The notes under the pieces are model-generated. The model saw nothing but the letters and a program-made list of their open reading frames with translations, searched no databases and was not told the DNA's origin. Below, in pieces: positions 51,708 to 59,830 of a stretch of 64,000 bases of DNA (positions within the stretch are counted from its first letter, which is position 1; every line of letters begins with the position of its first letter). A program made the position numbers and the translations under genes. Source of the DNA: Streptomyces sulfonofaciens (GTDB lineage Bacteria; Actinomycetota; Actinomycetes; Streptomycetales; Streptomycetaceae); assembly GCF_014656295.1 (NCBI RefSeq), contig NZ_BNCD01000008.1:271707-335706 (forward strand), read 5' to 3'.

Positions 51708-52352
51708 GTGCAGCAGCCTGGAACACGGGCGGCGGAGCGGGCGGAGGGACCCCGCCCGTCCGGCCGGCCGCCGTTGACCGAGCGCCGCAAGGCGGAGACC
51801 CGGCTGGACATCGCGTACGAGGCGGTACGGCTGTTCGCCGAGCGCGGTGTGGCGGCGACCTCGGGCGAGGACATCGCCCGGGCCGCCGGCATCTCACCGC
51901 GCACCCTGTGGCGGTACTTCCCGTCCAAGGAGGAGTGCGTGCGCCCCCTGCTGTCCACGGGTCTGGAGACCACGGCCCGGCGGCTGCGCGAGCTGCCCGC
52001 CGACCGGCCGCTGCGGGAGGGCCTGGAGGCGGGCCTGCCCCAGGCAGGCGAAGCGGACACCACGACGGCACAGTTGCAACTGATCCGCCTGCTGCCCGGC
52101 GAACCGGGGCTGCGCGCCGTCTGGCTGAGGGTGCACCACGACGCGGAGCACGTCTTCGCGGGGATCATCGCCGCCCGAACCGGTGCCGACCCCGCCGACC
52201 TGGTACCACGGCTCAAGGCGGTCATGCTCAACGGCGCTCTGCGCGTGGCGGCGGAGGAGTGGGCCAGGCGCTCCGCCGAGGCGGACCAGGCGGCCGGCGT
52301 GGAGGGCTTCCGCCAGGCGGTGCTCCAGGCCACTGAGGCCCTTGGGTTGTGA
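51708..52352 (+). CDS. TetR-family transcriptional regulator
   Basis: A 214-residue regulator from the GTG at 51708; an in-frame GTG at 51663 would add 15 residues but has no ribosome site. The DNA-binding domain runs RKAETRLDIAYEAVRLFAERGVAATSGEDIARAAGISPRTLWRYFPSKEE. The C-terminal part contains an MftR-C-like ligand domain. It is divergent from SDR-BVMO-SMP-30 and most likely represses them until a ketone or alcohol substrate binds. Confidence 0.9.
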   Translation: MQQPGTRAAERAEGPRPSGRPPLTERRKAETRLDIAYEAVRLFAERGVAATSGEDIARAAGISPRTLWRYFPSKEECVRPLLSTGLETTARRLRELPADRPLREGLEAGLPQAGEADTTTAQLQLIRLLPGEPGLRAVWLRVHHDAEHVFAGIIAARTGADPADLVPRLKAVMLNGALRVAAEEWARRSAEADQAAGVEGFRQAVLQATEALGL

Positions 52353-52370
52353 GGCCGGTGCCGGGGCCGT

Positions 52371-52495
52371 GCGATCAGCAGCGGCCCAACAGCAGCCGCG
52401 AGCGACCGGCAGCGACCGGCAGCAATCAGCAGCGGCCGACAGCGACCATTCGGCGACCGGCAGCGATCAGAAGTGGCCGACAGTGATAAGCAGCA
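52371..52495. repeat. Degenerate CAGCGACCGG repeats between convergent genes
   Basis: The gap between the TetR and CGNR genes consists of short variants of CAGCGACCGG/CAGCAATCAG, including two imperfect copies of about 41 bp beginning CGACCGGCAGC. It is intergenic and convergent; no clean terminator stem is seen. Confidence 0.6.
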
Positions 52496-52562
52496 GGGTA
52501 CGCACGGCGGGGGACGGGCGACGGACGGCGGGACGCGGGCTGCGGGCGGCACCACGGCCGGG

Positions 52563-53120
52563 TCACTGCGCCGCCGGCACCCGCGCCTGCTTCTTGCGGG
52601 CCCGGTACGCCGCCGCCTTGACCCTGTTGCCGCACGCCTCCATGCCGCACCACTGGCGGCGCATCCCCCGCGAGCGGTCGATGTACACCCGGGTGCACTC
52701 CGGATTGCCGCACTCCTTGAGGAGGGGCACGTCGGGGCCGCTGAGGAGCTCGACGGCCAGCCGCGCCACGAGCGAGAGCGCCTCCACGGCGGTGGCCTCG
52801 GTCCACCGGCCCGCGGCGGTCAACTGGGGCGTCGCGGCGGGCACCCGCGCCGCGCCGTTCACCACGGCGAGCGCCGTCTCGTCGTAGTCCTCGCCGGCCC
52901 GCCGTGCGCTGACCAGCTCGTAGATCGCCTCACGCACCGCCACCGCCTGCCGGAGGTCGAACTCCTGGCAGGCCGAGACGGCGTCGACGAGACCGGACTC
53001 CAGGTACCAGGCGACGAGCCGGTCGGGCGACGTCAGCACCTCCAGACGCGCCGTACGGCGGGCGCGCAGCGTCACCAGGAAGTCGAGTGCGGGGTTGCCG
53101 CATACAAATGCATGGTCCAC
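52563..53120 (-). CDS. CGNR zinc-finger (ABATE) transcriptional regulator
   Basis: A 185-residue protein. HAFVCGNPALDFLVTLRARRTARLEVLTSPDRLVAWYLESGL starts the ABATE domain. The C-terminal zinc finger has CGNPECTRVYIDRSRGMRRQWC and EACGNRVKAAAYRARKK, the CGNR signature. These are putative stress- or metabolite-responsive regulators. The GTG at 53120 is chosen because the domain begins right after it; the in-frame DNA further upstream is Arg-rich and non-coding in character. Confidence 0.88.
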   Translation of the reverse strand: MDHAFVCGNPALDFLVTLRARRTARLEVLTSPDRLVAWYLESGLVDAVSACQEFDLRQAVAVREAIYELVSARRAGEDYDETALAVVNGAARVPAATPQLTAAGRWTEATAVEALSLVARLAVELLSGPDVPLLKECGNPECTRVYIDRSRGMRRQWCGMEACGNRVKAAAYRARKKQARVPAAQ

Positions 53121-53257
53121 GTCACCACTCTGACGAGTGACAGCATCGGACGCAAGCTCCCCTGCGAGGACGGCCGCGCCGTCCGGTACCCGCTCCGTCC
53201 GGCACCGCCGCGCCGAACCCCTCCGCCGGGCACCGCTCCGCTCCGCCCGGCACGCTG

Positions 53258-54340
53258 TCACCGCTCCCCCGCCCCGGAGATGTGCGCAAGCCCGAGCAGC
53301 CGGTGGTTCGCCTCGGTCACCGCGTCGGTGAGATCGCGGTACGGCTCGTCCCACGGGTCCTTCAGCCCGAAGCCCCGGTGCGGGTTCTCCAGCCAACTGC
53401 ACCAGTGCCAGCCCAGGCACCAGGGCCGCGCGGCGAACGCCTCGGCGGACTCGACGTACCCCGCGCCCCGCTCCCGCTGGTCACGGGCCGAGCCGGTGCG
53501 ACCGGGGTTCATGGTGGTGGGACACCAGTTGCCGGTGTCGGCGATGAGGACGGGCCGGGTGGTGCGCTCGTGCCAGCGCCCGATCCGTTCCAGGGCGTCC
53601 TCCAGCGCTCCGGGGCCGGGGCCAGGGAACGTCTGGACCGACAGGACGTCCACATACGGTGCCGCGGCGTCGAGCACCGCGTCCGGCACGCCCGTGCGGG
53701 TGCCGTAGCGGTCGCCGAGGATCAGGTGGTGCGGGTCGTGGCGGCGGATCGCCTCGGTCGCCACGCGGTAGTACGCCTCGGCGATCGCCGCGAGTTCACC
53801 GGCCGGATGGCCGGAGCCGGTCGGGTGCCGGTCCCAGCAGGGCACGTCGACGAGGAAGTAGCCGAGCAGGTTGGGGTCGTCCGGACGGCACACCGTCCTG
53901 GCCAGGTGGTCGCACCACTGGGCGAAGGCCGGTGTGCGCGGGTCGCGGTAGGCGGGGAAGGCGTTCCAGTGCTCGATCTCCGCGATCCGCAGCGACAGCG
54001 TGTACGGCACGCCCGCCCCGGCCAGCTCCTCGGCCGGCAGGCCGTCCGAATGGCCCAGGTCCACGACGCCGCCCTGCGTGGCGAGGCCCGCGCCGCTGAC
54101 GTACTCGGACGTCCAGCCCAGCGTGTTGAACCCCCAGGAGGTCATCTCCGGCACCAGCCCCTCCCGTACCCAGCGCCGGCGCGAGCCTCCGTAGCGGTTC
54201 CGGTGGATGCCGATGTTGTGCGGATAGCGCAGGTTGGTGTCGTCCGCGTGCACGACGCCGATGGACAGGAACGGGTCGCCGTCGGGCGCCCTCAGCCGCC
54301 ATCGGTCCTTGCGTTCGACGGTGAAGACGGGGCTCGTCAC
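53258..54340 (-). CDS. TIM-barrel glycoside-hydrolase-like protein (agarase-related), substrate unknown
   Basis: A 360-residue protein resembling clan GH-A barrels annotated as agarase-like: KDRWRLRAPDGDPFLSIGVVHADD, then TSWGFNTLGWTSE, DPNLLGYFLVDVPCWDRH, YVDVLSVQTFPG, RPVLIADTGNW and the C-terminal LGWHWCSWLENPHRG. The positions where GH-A enzymes carry the acid/base and nucleophile Glu read VDVP and IADT, so catalysis by the usual pair is doubtful. No signal peptide. GTG at 54340 has AAGGAG 9 bp upstream. Confidence 0.65.
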   Translation of the reverse strand: MTSPVFTVERKDRWRLRAPDGDPFLSIGVVHADDTNLRYPHNIGIHRNRYGGSRRRWVREGLVPEMTSWGFNTLGWTSEYVSGAGLATQGGVVDLGHSDGLPAEELAGAGVPYTLSLRIAEIEHWNAFPAYRDPRTPAFAQWCDHLARTVCRPDDPNLLGYFLVDVPCWDRHPTGSGHPAGELAAIAEAYYRVATEAIRRHDPHHLILGDRYGTRTGVPDAVLDAAAPYVDVLSVQTFPGPGPGALEDALERIGRWHERTTRPVLIADTGNWCPTTMNPGRTGSARDQRERGAGYVESAEAFAARPWCLGWHWCSWLENPHRGFGLKDPWDEPYRDLTDAVTEANHRLLGLAHISGAGER

Positions 54341-54743
54341 GGCGGGTGACTCCTTCCGGTTGGGCGGGGCGCCCGGTCCGGCCGCCGTTTCCTCGCCGGG
54401 CCCGGACCCGGCGCGAGGGGGCACCGGATCCAGGGCCGGCCACCGTGAGGACGCATCACCCCATACGCGCCGCGGACGGCGCCCTTCTTACCTGCCGTCC
54501 GGCCCGCGGCCGGCACCGCCTGCGAAGCCGCAGCCCGGGCCCCCGGGACCCGGCACCCGGCACCCGGCACCCGTGGACGACGGCACGGGACCACGGCAGC
54601 GGGCCGACGGCACGGGACGGCACGGCGCGGGACGGGAACGGCACGGGACGGCATCCGGCGGGCCGGGTAAGAACCACCAACCGTCCCCCGCTCAAGCAGC
54701 AAGGACGGCCATCCGGCCCCCGCCGAGCAGACAGGGCACTTCC
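54341..54743. other. Divergent intergenic region, 403 bp
   Basis: It contains three tandem copies of the 7-mer CCCGGCA near 54549-54571, followed by degenerate GACGGCACGG repeats (about 54578-54655). No supported gene; promoters for the hydrolase-like and dehalogenase genes must lie here. Confidence 0.55.
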
Positions 54744-55421
54744 ATGGCACACGTGATCGCCTTCGACGTCAACGAGACGCTGCTGGACCTCAGCACACTG
54801 GACGAGCCGTTCCGGCAGGCGTTCGGCTCCGCGGCCTTCCGCGGCCAGTGGTTCGCCTCGATGCTGCAGCTCTCCTTCGTCGGCGGCCTGACAGGCTCCT
54901 ACGTGGACTTCACCACGGCCCAGCGGGCCGCCCTGCACATGCTCGCGCAGCGCGAGGGGACCACCCTCACCGAGGGCTTCGTCGAGGGCGTCGTGGAACG
55001 GATGAGTGCCCTGCGGCCGCACCCGGAGGTGCCCGAAGCCCTGCGCAGGCTGGCCGGCACGGGGCTGGCGGTCGTGGCGCTGACCAACTCGGTGCAGCGT
55101 GTGGCCGAGGCGCAGTTGGCGAACGCCGGCATCCGCGGCCTCTTCGCCCGGGTGGTCTCGGCGGACGGCGTCCGGCGCCTGAAGCCCGCCCCCGAGCCGT
55201 ATCTGGGCGTGGCCCGGTCCTTCGGCGTGCCGCCCGCGGACGTCCGGCTGGTCGCGGCGCACTCCTGGGACGTCACCGGCGCCCTGCACGCGGGATGCCG
55301 CGCCGCGTTCGTCGCCCGGCCCGGCCAGGTGCTCAGCCCCATCGGTCCGCAGCCCGACATCGTGGGTCCCGACGTCGCGGCGGTCGTCGACCGCATCATC
55401 GACACCGACCTGGGGGTGTGA
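54744..55421 (+). CDS. HAD-superfamily hydrolase, type II haloacid dehalogenase-like
   Basis: A 225-residue protein. The nucleophile Asp8 lies in IAFDVNETLLDL; motif II is VALTNSVQ, motif III Lys is in RRLKPAPEPYLGVA, and motif IV VAAHSWDVTGALHAG closes the site. These features match L-2-haloacid dehalogenases, although many such annotated proteins are general phosphatases. The ATG at 54744 opens directly into motif I. Confidence 0.88.
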   Translation: MAHVIAFDVNETLLDLSTLDEPFRQAFGSAAFRGQWFASMLQLSFVGGLTGSYVDFTTAQRAALHMLAQREGTTLTEGFVEGVVERMSALRPHPEVPEALRRLAGTGLAVVALTNSVQRVAEAQLANAGIRGLFARVVSADGVRRLKPAPEPYLGVARSFGVPPADVRLVAAHSWDVTGALHAGCRAAFVARPGQVLSPIGPQPDIVGPDVAAVVDRIIDTDLGV

Positions 55422-55609
55422 CCCGCGGTGCGCCCGCCCCCGCCGGGGGGGGCGGGCGCACCGGCGGCCGGACGCCGCGGCGACCACATGCGCACCCCGC
55501 ACCGGGGTACCCGCCCCGATGTACGGGTTCCCGCCCGGGCCGGCCGACCGGAGGCCGGGACGTGACCGGGCGGAAGCACCGGGCAAGAGCGTGAGGAGGT
55601 GGCCAGGCG

Positions 55610-56662
55610 ATGGCACGCCCTGTGTGGAGCGGTGCCCTGACCTTCGGTCTCGTGTCCCTGCCCGTCGGTCTCTACTCGGCCACGGACAGCCACACCATCC
55701 GCTTCCACCAGTTGCAGCGCGGCACGTCGGACCGGGTGCGCAACCGGCGGGTCAACGAGCGCACCGGCGAGGAGGTGCCCCTCGACGACGTCGTCAAGGG
55801 GTTCGACGCCGGCGACGAGTACGTGGTCCTGGAGCCCGAGGAGCTCGACGACATCGCACCCGGCCGCTCCAGGGCACTGGACGTCAGCGGCTTCGTCGAC
55901 CTGGCGGACATCGATCCGGTCTACTTCGACAGGACGTACTACCTCGGCCCGGGCGGCGAGGGCTACGCGAAGGTGTACGCGCTGCTGGTGAGGGCGCTGG
56001 CGCGGGCCGGCAAGGCGGCCGTCGCGACGTTCGTGATGCGCAGCCGCGAGTACCTGGTGGCGGTGCAGGCGGAGGGCGACGTCCTGACCCTGCACACCCT
56101 GCACTGGGCCGACGAGGTACGCGATCCGAAGCGGGTGATGGACGTCCCGTCGCGGCGCACCCAGGTCTCCGACCGCGAGCTGAGGACGGCCGAGCAGCTC
56201 ATCGAGAGCCTCACCACCGACTGGGACCCCGGTGGGTTCCGGGACACCTACCAGGAGCGGGTGGCCCGGCTTGTGGAGGCCAAGCAGAAGGGCGAGACGG
56301 TCGAGAAGGCCGAGTCCCCTGCCGATCCCACCAACGTGGTCAACCTGATGGACGCCCTGCGGGCGAGCGTCGACCGCGCGAAGGACACGGGCCGCGGCGG
56401 CGGCCGTGGGTCCGCCCGCCGCGGTGGTGGCGGCAGTGGCGGCCGCGGCACGGGAGGCCGCACGGCGGGGGCCGGTGGCGGCCGGGAGCGCGGCAAGGCG
56501 GCCGGGAAGGGCGCCTCCTCCCGCGCCCGGCTGGCGGACCTGACCAAGGACCAGCTCTACCGGCGGGCCTCCGATGCCGGGGTGCACGGCCGTTCCGGTA
56601 TGAACCGCGAGGAGCTCATCAGGGCCCTGAGCAGCAACGACGGCCGCCGGGCCGCCTCCTGA
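55610..56662 (+). CDS. ku: Non-homologous end-joining protein Ku
   Basis: A 350-residue bacterial Ku. MARPVWSGALTFGLVSLPVGLYSAT starts the DNA-encircling Ku core (about 1-255). A Gly/Arg-rich basic linker (about 265-310) precedes a C-terminal helix-extension-helix/Rho-N-like module ending in RLADLTKDQLYRRASDAGVHGRSGMNREELIRAL. It bridges DNA ends and recruits LigD. No ligD is in the window. AGGAGG lies 10 bp before the ATG. An Mrr-like nuclease gene follows on the same strand. Confidence 0.95.
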   Translation: MARPVWSGALTFGLVSLPVGLYSATDSHTIRFHQLQRGTSDRVRNRRVNERTGEEVPLDDVVKGFDAGDEYVVLEPEELDDIAPGRSRALDVSGFVDLADIDPVYFDRTYYLGPGGEGYAKVYALLVRALARAGKAAVATFVMRSREYLVAVQAEGDVLTLHTLHWADEVRDPKRVMDVPSRRTQVSDRELRTAEQLIESLTTDWDPGGFRDTYQERVARLVEAKQKGETVEKAESPADPTNVVNLMDALRASVDRAKDTGRGGGRGSARRGGGGSGGRGTGGRTAGAGGGRERGKAAGKGASSRARLADLTKDQLYRRASDAGVHGRSGMNREELIRALSSNDGRRAAS

Positions 56663-56670
56663 ACGGGCGG

Positions 56671-56740
56671 CGGCGAGCACGGCCGCCGGCCCGTCCCGTC
56701 CTGAGCGGCGAGCACGGCCGCCGGCCCGGCCCGTCCTGAG
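56671..56740. repeat. 35-bp tandem duplication after ku
   Basis: The unit starting CGGCGAGCACGGCCGCCGGC occurs at 56671 and 56706 with one mismatch (T/G). GGCCGCCGGCC-like inverted content could form a terminator stem. It lies between ku and the Mrr-like nuclease gene. Confidence 0.88.
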
Positions 56741-56840
56741 CATTGGCCAATAGCCCGTCTTCCGCCGCGTCCCCCCGGTGACCACACTCTCAGGGACCGG
56801 CCGTGGCACAAGGTGCCGCACGTGGGGATCGGGGGGATCT

Positions 56841-57551
56841 GTGGCGAGCAGACGAGGACGCCGTTCGGCCGCGCGACGGCGGCGGTACGCGGCGCGTGCG
56901 AGGACCGCGCTGGGCGGCGGCGCCTGCGCGCTGGTGCTGCTGGCCGCGTTCTGGTCGCGGATCTGGCCGTACGTCGTGGGCGCCGCCGTGCTCGGCGCCG
57001 CCTCGGGTGCCCTGTGGTGGCTGTGGCGCACGGACCGGCTGGCCCGCGACCGGGACCGGCGGTGGCGGGAGCAGGACCGTGTCCTCGTGGGCCGCCGCTC
57101 GCTGGCCGAGGTCGACGCGATGAGCTGGCAGGACTTCGAGCGGTACGTGGCGGGCCTGTGCCTGCGCGACGGCTGTACGGATGTGCAGGTCAGCGGAAGG
57201 TCGGGCGATCTGGGCGCGGACGTGCTCGGCAGACTGCCCGACGGGCGGCGGCTGGTCGTCCAGTGCAAGCACTACGCCCCGCACCGCACCGTGCCCAGCG
57301 GCGACATGCAGAAGTTCGTCGGCACCGCCTGGCTGCACCACAGGGCCGACGTGGCCGTCTTCGCCGCCACGTGCACCTTCACCAGGGCGGCCCTGGCCCT
57401 CGCCGTCCAGCAGGGCGTCCTCGCCCTGCACCGCGACCTCCTGGGCCAGTGGAACACCGGCACCCCGCTCCAGGACCTGCTGCACCTGAACGGCACCGGC
57501 CAGGGCGACCGGAGCCGCGGCAGACGCCGGAAGAACCCCTACGGCACCTGA
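56841..57551 (+). CDS. Membrane-anchored Mrr-like restriction endonuclease
   Basis: A 236-residue protein. A basic N-terminus is followed by two hydrophobic segments (about 24-38 and 42-62). A cytoplasmic Mrr_cat nuclease domain follows: MSWQDFERYVAGLC, GDLGADVLGRLPDGRRLVVQCKHY with catalytic Asp127 and QxK at 141-143, then a helical end. Mrr-type enzymes cleave modified or foreign DNA, but membrane-tethered forms are uncharacterised. The GTG at 56841 follows GGGGGGATCT. It is 178 bp after ku on the same strand. Confidence 0.85.
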   Translation: MASRRGRRSAARRRRYAARARTALGGGACALVLLAAFWSRIWPYVVGAAVLGAASGALWWLWRTDRLARDRDRRWREQDRVLVGRRSLAEVDAMSWQDFERYVAGLCLRDGCTDVQVSGRSGDLGADVLGRLPDGRRLVVQCKHYAPHRTVPSGDMQKFVGTAWLHHRADVAVFAATCTFTRAALALAVQQGVLALHRDLLGQWNTGTPLQDLLHLNGTGQGDRSRGRRRKNPYGT

Positions 57552-57578
57552 CGGACGGCCCGGCTTCGCAAGGCGCGG

Positions 57579-58604
57579 TCACAGCACCGACTCCCACGTC
57601 GACGCACGTACCACCAGTTCCGGCTGGAGGACCACCGACCGGTGCCGGTGGGCCGAGGCGGTGGGGGCCGTTTCCTCGGCGAGGAGGCGGGCCGCGGTGC
57701 GTCCGAGGAGTTCCGCGGGCTGGCGCACCGAGGTCAGGGGAGTGGCGGCGGCCGCGGCGAACTCGATGTCGTCGTACCCGACGATGGCCACCTCCCGCGG
57801 CACCGCCACGCCCGCCGAGTACATCGCCTGCAACACGCCGAGAGCCAGCAGGTCGTTGGCGCAGAAGACGGCCGCGGGCGGTCTGGGCAGGCCCAGCAGC
57901 CGGGCTCCGGCGTCGAGTCCGGACGCCACGTCGAGCCGTTCGGTCCGCAGGTGCTCCAGCGCGCCGGCCCCGAGCCCCGCCTCCCGTACCGCCGCCAGTG
58001 CCCCGGCGTGCCGGTCGCGGCACTGCTGCAGGTGCATGGGGCCGCTGACATAGGTCACCGAGCGGTGGCCGAGGGCCAGCAGGTGGCGCACGGCCAGCAG
58101 GCCGCCTACAACGTTGTCCACCGACACCGAGCACCCGTCGTCCAGGCCCGGCAGCACCCGGTCGACCAGCACGAACGGGATCCGGTGCCGCCGGAAGTCG
58201 CGAAGGGCCCGTCCGGTGCCGTCGGCGGGGCTGACCAGCACGCCGCGCACCCGCTGTGCGCCGAACAGGGAGAGGTACTCCGCCTCTTCGACGGCGCTCT
58301 GCGCGCTGTTGCACAGCATCACGCCGAGCCCCGCCCGCCGTGCCTCCCGCTCAGCGCCGCGGGCCACGGTCACGAAGAAGGGGTTGGCGATGTCCGGCAC
58401 GAGCATGGCGATGATCCGGCTGCTGCCGGCACGCAGTTGGCGTGCGCTCTCGCTGCGTACGTAGCCGAGCCGGTCGATGGCGGCGAGGACCCGGGCCCTG
58501 GTGGCCGCGGTGACCGTGTCCGGGCGGTTGAGGACGTTGGACACGGTGCCGATCGAGACGCCCGCCTCGCGTGCCACGTCCTTGATCCCCACGGTGTGTG
58601 CCAC
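57579..58604 (-). CDS. LacI-family transcriptional regulator, likely of rhamnose/rhamnogalacturonan genes
   Basis: A 341-residue regulator. HTVGIKDVAREAGVSIGTVSNVLNRPDTV is the helix-turn-helix and hinge start; the sensor domain ends with AIVGYDDIEFAAAAATPLTSVRQP. GGAG lies 7 bp before the GTG at 58604. It is divergent from L-rhamnose mutarotase across 124 bp and adjacent to a CUT1 importer, so L-rhamnose or a rhamnogalacturonan fragment is the likely inducer. Confidence 0.92.
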   Translation of the reverse strand: MAHTVGIKDVAREAGVSIGTVSNVLNRPDTVTAATRARVLAAIDRLGYVRSESARQLRAGSSRIIAMLVPDIANPFFVTVARGAEREARRAGLGVMLCNSAQSAVEEAEYLSLFGAQRVRGVLVSPADGTGRALRDFRRHRIPFVLVDRVLPGLDDGCSVSVDNVVGGLLAVRHLLALGHRSVTYVSGPMHLQQCRDRHAGALAAVREAGLGAGALEHLRTERLDVASGLDAGARLLGLPRPPAAVFCANDLLALGVLQAMYSAGVAVPREVAIVGYDDIEFAAAAATPLTSVRQPAELLGRTAARLLAEETAPTASAHRHRSVVLQPELVVRASTWESVL

Positions 58605-58668
58605 CCGACTGCTCCGTGTGGTCTCGACGGACTGGAGTCTTCCTATGCTGTTCGGCGGTGCCGGCCTG

Positions 58669-58690
58669 CGGACGCCAGTTCCGACGTCCG
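58669..58690. promoter_or_regulatory. Inverted repeat CGGACG-N10-CGTCCG between LacI and mutarotase genes
   Basis: A 6-bp dyad in the 124-bp divergent region. It may be an operator, but arm length and spacing are not the classic LacI palindrome, so support is weak. Confidence 0.3.
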
Positions 58691-58728
58691 ACCGCGCACC
58701 GTCCGAACCGATGTCCAAGGGGGACGAT

Positions 58729-59049
58729 GTGGAACGCGTGTGCTTCCTGCTGCGGGTGCGCAAGGAGCGGATCGAGGAGTACCGGCGTCGGCACACCGAG
58801 GTGTGGCCCGGGATGCTCGACGCGCTGCGGGACGCGGGCTGGCGCAACTACTCGCTCTTCCTGCACGACGACGGCCTGCTCGTCGGCTACCTGGAGACGG
58901 ACGACTTCGCCGCGGCGGAGCGCGCCATGGCGGCGGCCGACGTCAACACCCGCTGGCAGCGGGAGATGGCCCCCTTCTTCAAGGCGCCGGACGGCAGCAC
59001 CGCCGACGACGCGAGGGTGCTGCTGACCGAGGTGTTCCACCTGGACTGA
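58729..59049 (+). CDS. rhaM: L-rhamnose mutarotase
   Basis: A 106-residue protein, the normal length of the family. VCFLLRVRKERIEEYRRRHTEVWPGMLDALRDAG at the start and NTRWQREMAPFF near the end hold the catalytic Tyr/His and Trp-Gln positions. It interconverts alpha- and beta-L-rhamnose ahead of catabolism. The GTG at 58729 is preferred because AAGGGGG lies 5 bp upstream and it fits the family N-terminus; ATG 58711 is in frame. No rhamnose isomerase or kinase gene is in view. Confidence 0.93.
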   Translation: MERVCFLLRVRKERIEEYRRRHTEVWPGMLDALRDAGWRNYSLFLHDDGLLVGYLETDDFAAAERAMAAADVNTRWQREMAPFFKAPDGSTADDARVLLTEVFHLD

Positions 59050-59131
59050 CGGGCTGCCCGGGGCACCACCGCCCCGGCCGCCGGCTGTCCGGGCGACGCC
59101 CGCGCACGGGAAACCGCCGGCGGCCGGGGCG

Positions 59132-59830
59132 TCACTCCGCGCCGGCTCCCGCGCTCCCCCGTGCCGCTACCACCGACACCGCGTACGCCAGCGGCCCCGC
59201 CATGAAACCGGCGAACGCCGGGATCACCGCGATGAGCGCGGCGACGCACGCGCAGGCGGCCACCACCAGGACGAGGGTGGCGGGCGCGGACCGCACCCGC
59301 CGGCCCGCCGTCCGCAGCGCGTCGCCCCACGACCGCGGCGCAGACCCCGGTCCCGCGGCCCGGCAGGCCACCGTGAACAGGGCGAACGCCACCGCGCCCG
59401 CCCCGAGCAGCGCCAGGGCCGCGGCCTCCACCGGATAGCCCGGCAGGCGCGACGCCAGCACCACCCGCACCTCGACGAGGGCCACGGCCGCCACCGCAAG
59501 CACCGCGCACTGCACCGCGAACCCGGGCAGCAGATCGCGCCTGACGGTACGCGCGAACGTGCGCAGCAGGGCGGGCTCCCGCTGCCGGTGCCAGCCGGCG
59601 GTGATCTCGGCCGCGGCGCACCAGGCGGCCCCCGCGGTGACCAGGGGCAGCGAGAAGAGGACGACCAGCACGCCGACGGCCATCGTCTCGGCCGCCAGGC
59701 GCACCTGCTCGGCCCACTCGGGGCCCAGCACAGCCGTCCCCTCCCGCCTGCGGCGGTCCCCCGCCGCGGCCACCTGCCCGCGCTCCGCCGACGGCGCCCG
59801 GGTGCCGCGCGCCGCACCCGCGCCGCTCAT
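59132..59830 (-). CDS. DUF624 (YesL-like) membrane protein
   Basis: A 232-residue membrane protein with about five hydrophobic segments and a basic N-terminal tail. The region VLVVLFSLPLVTAGAAWCAAAEITAGW is typical of DUF624/YesL, proteins that occur beside CUT1 importers for plant-polysaccharide fragments. The ATG overlaps the permease stop by 4 bp (ATGA), so it is the last gene of that operon. Function unknown. Confidence 0.8.
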   Translation of the reverse strand: MSGAGAARGTRAPSAERGQVAAAGDRRRREGTAVLGPEWAEQVRLAAETMAVGVLVVLFSLPLVTAGAAWCAAAEITAGWHRQREPALLRTFARTVRRDLLPGFAVQCAVLAVAAVALVEVRVVLASRLPGYPVEAAALALLGAGAVAFALFTVACRAAGPGSAPRSWGDALRTAGRRVRSAPATLVLVVAACACVAALIAVIPAFAGFMAGPLAYAVSVVAARGSAGAGAE

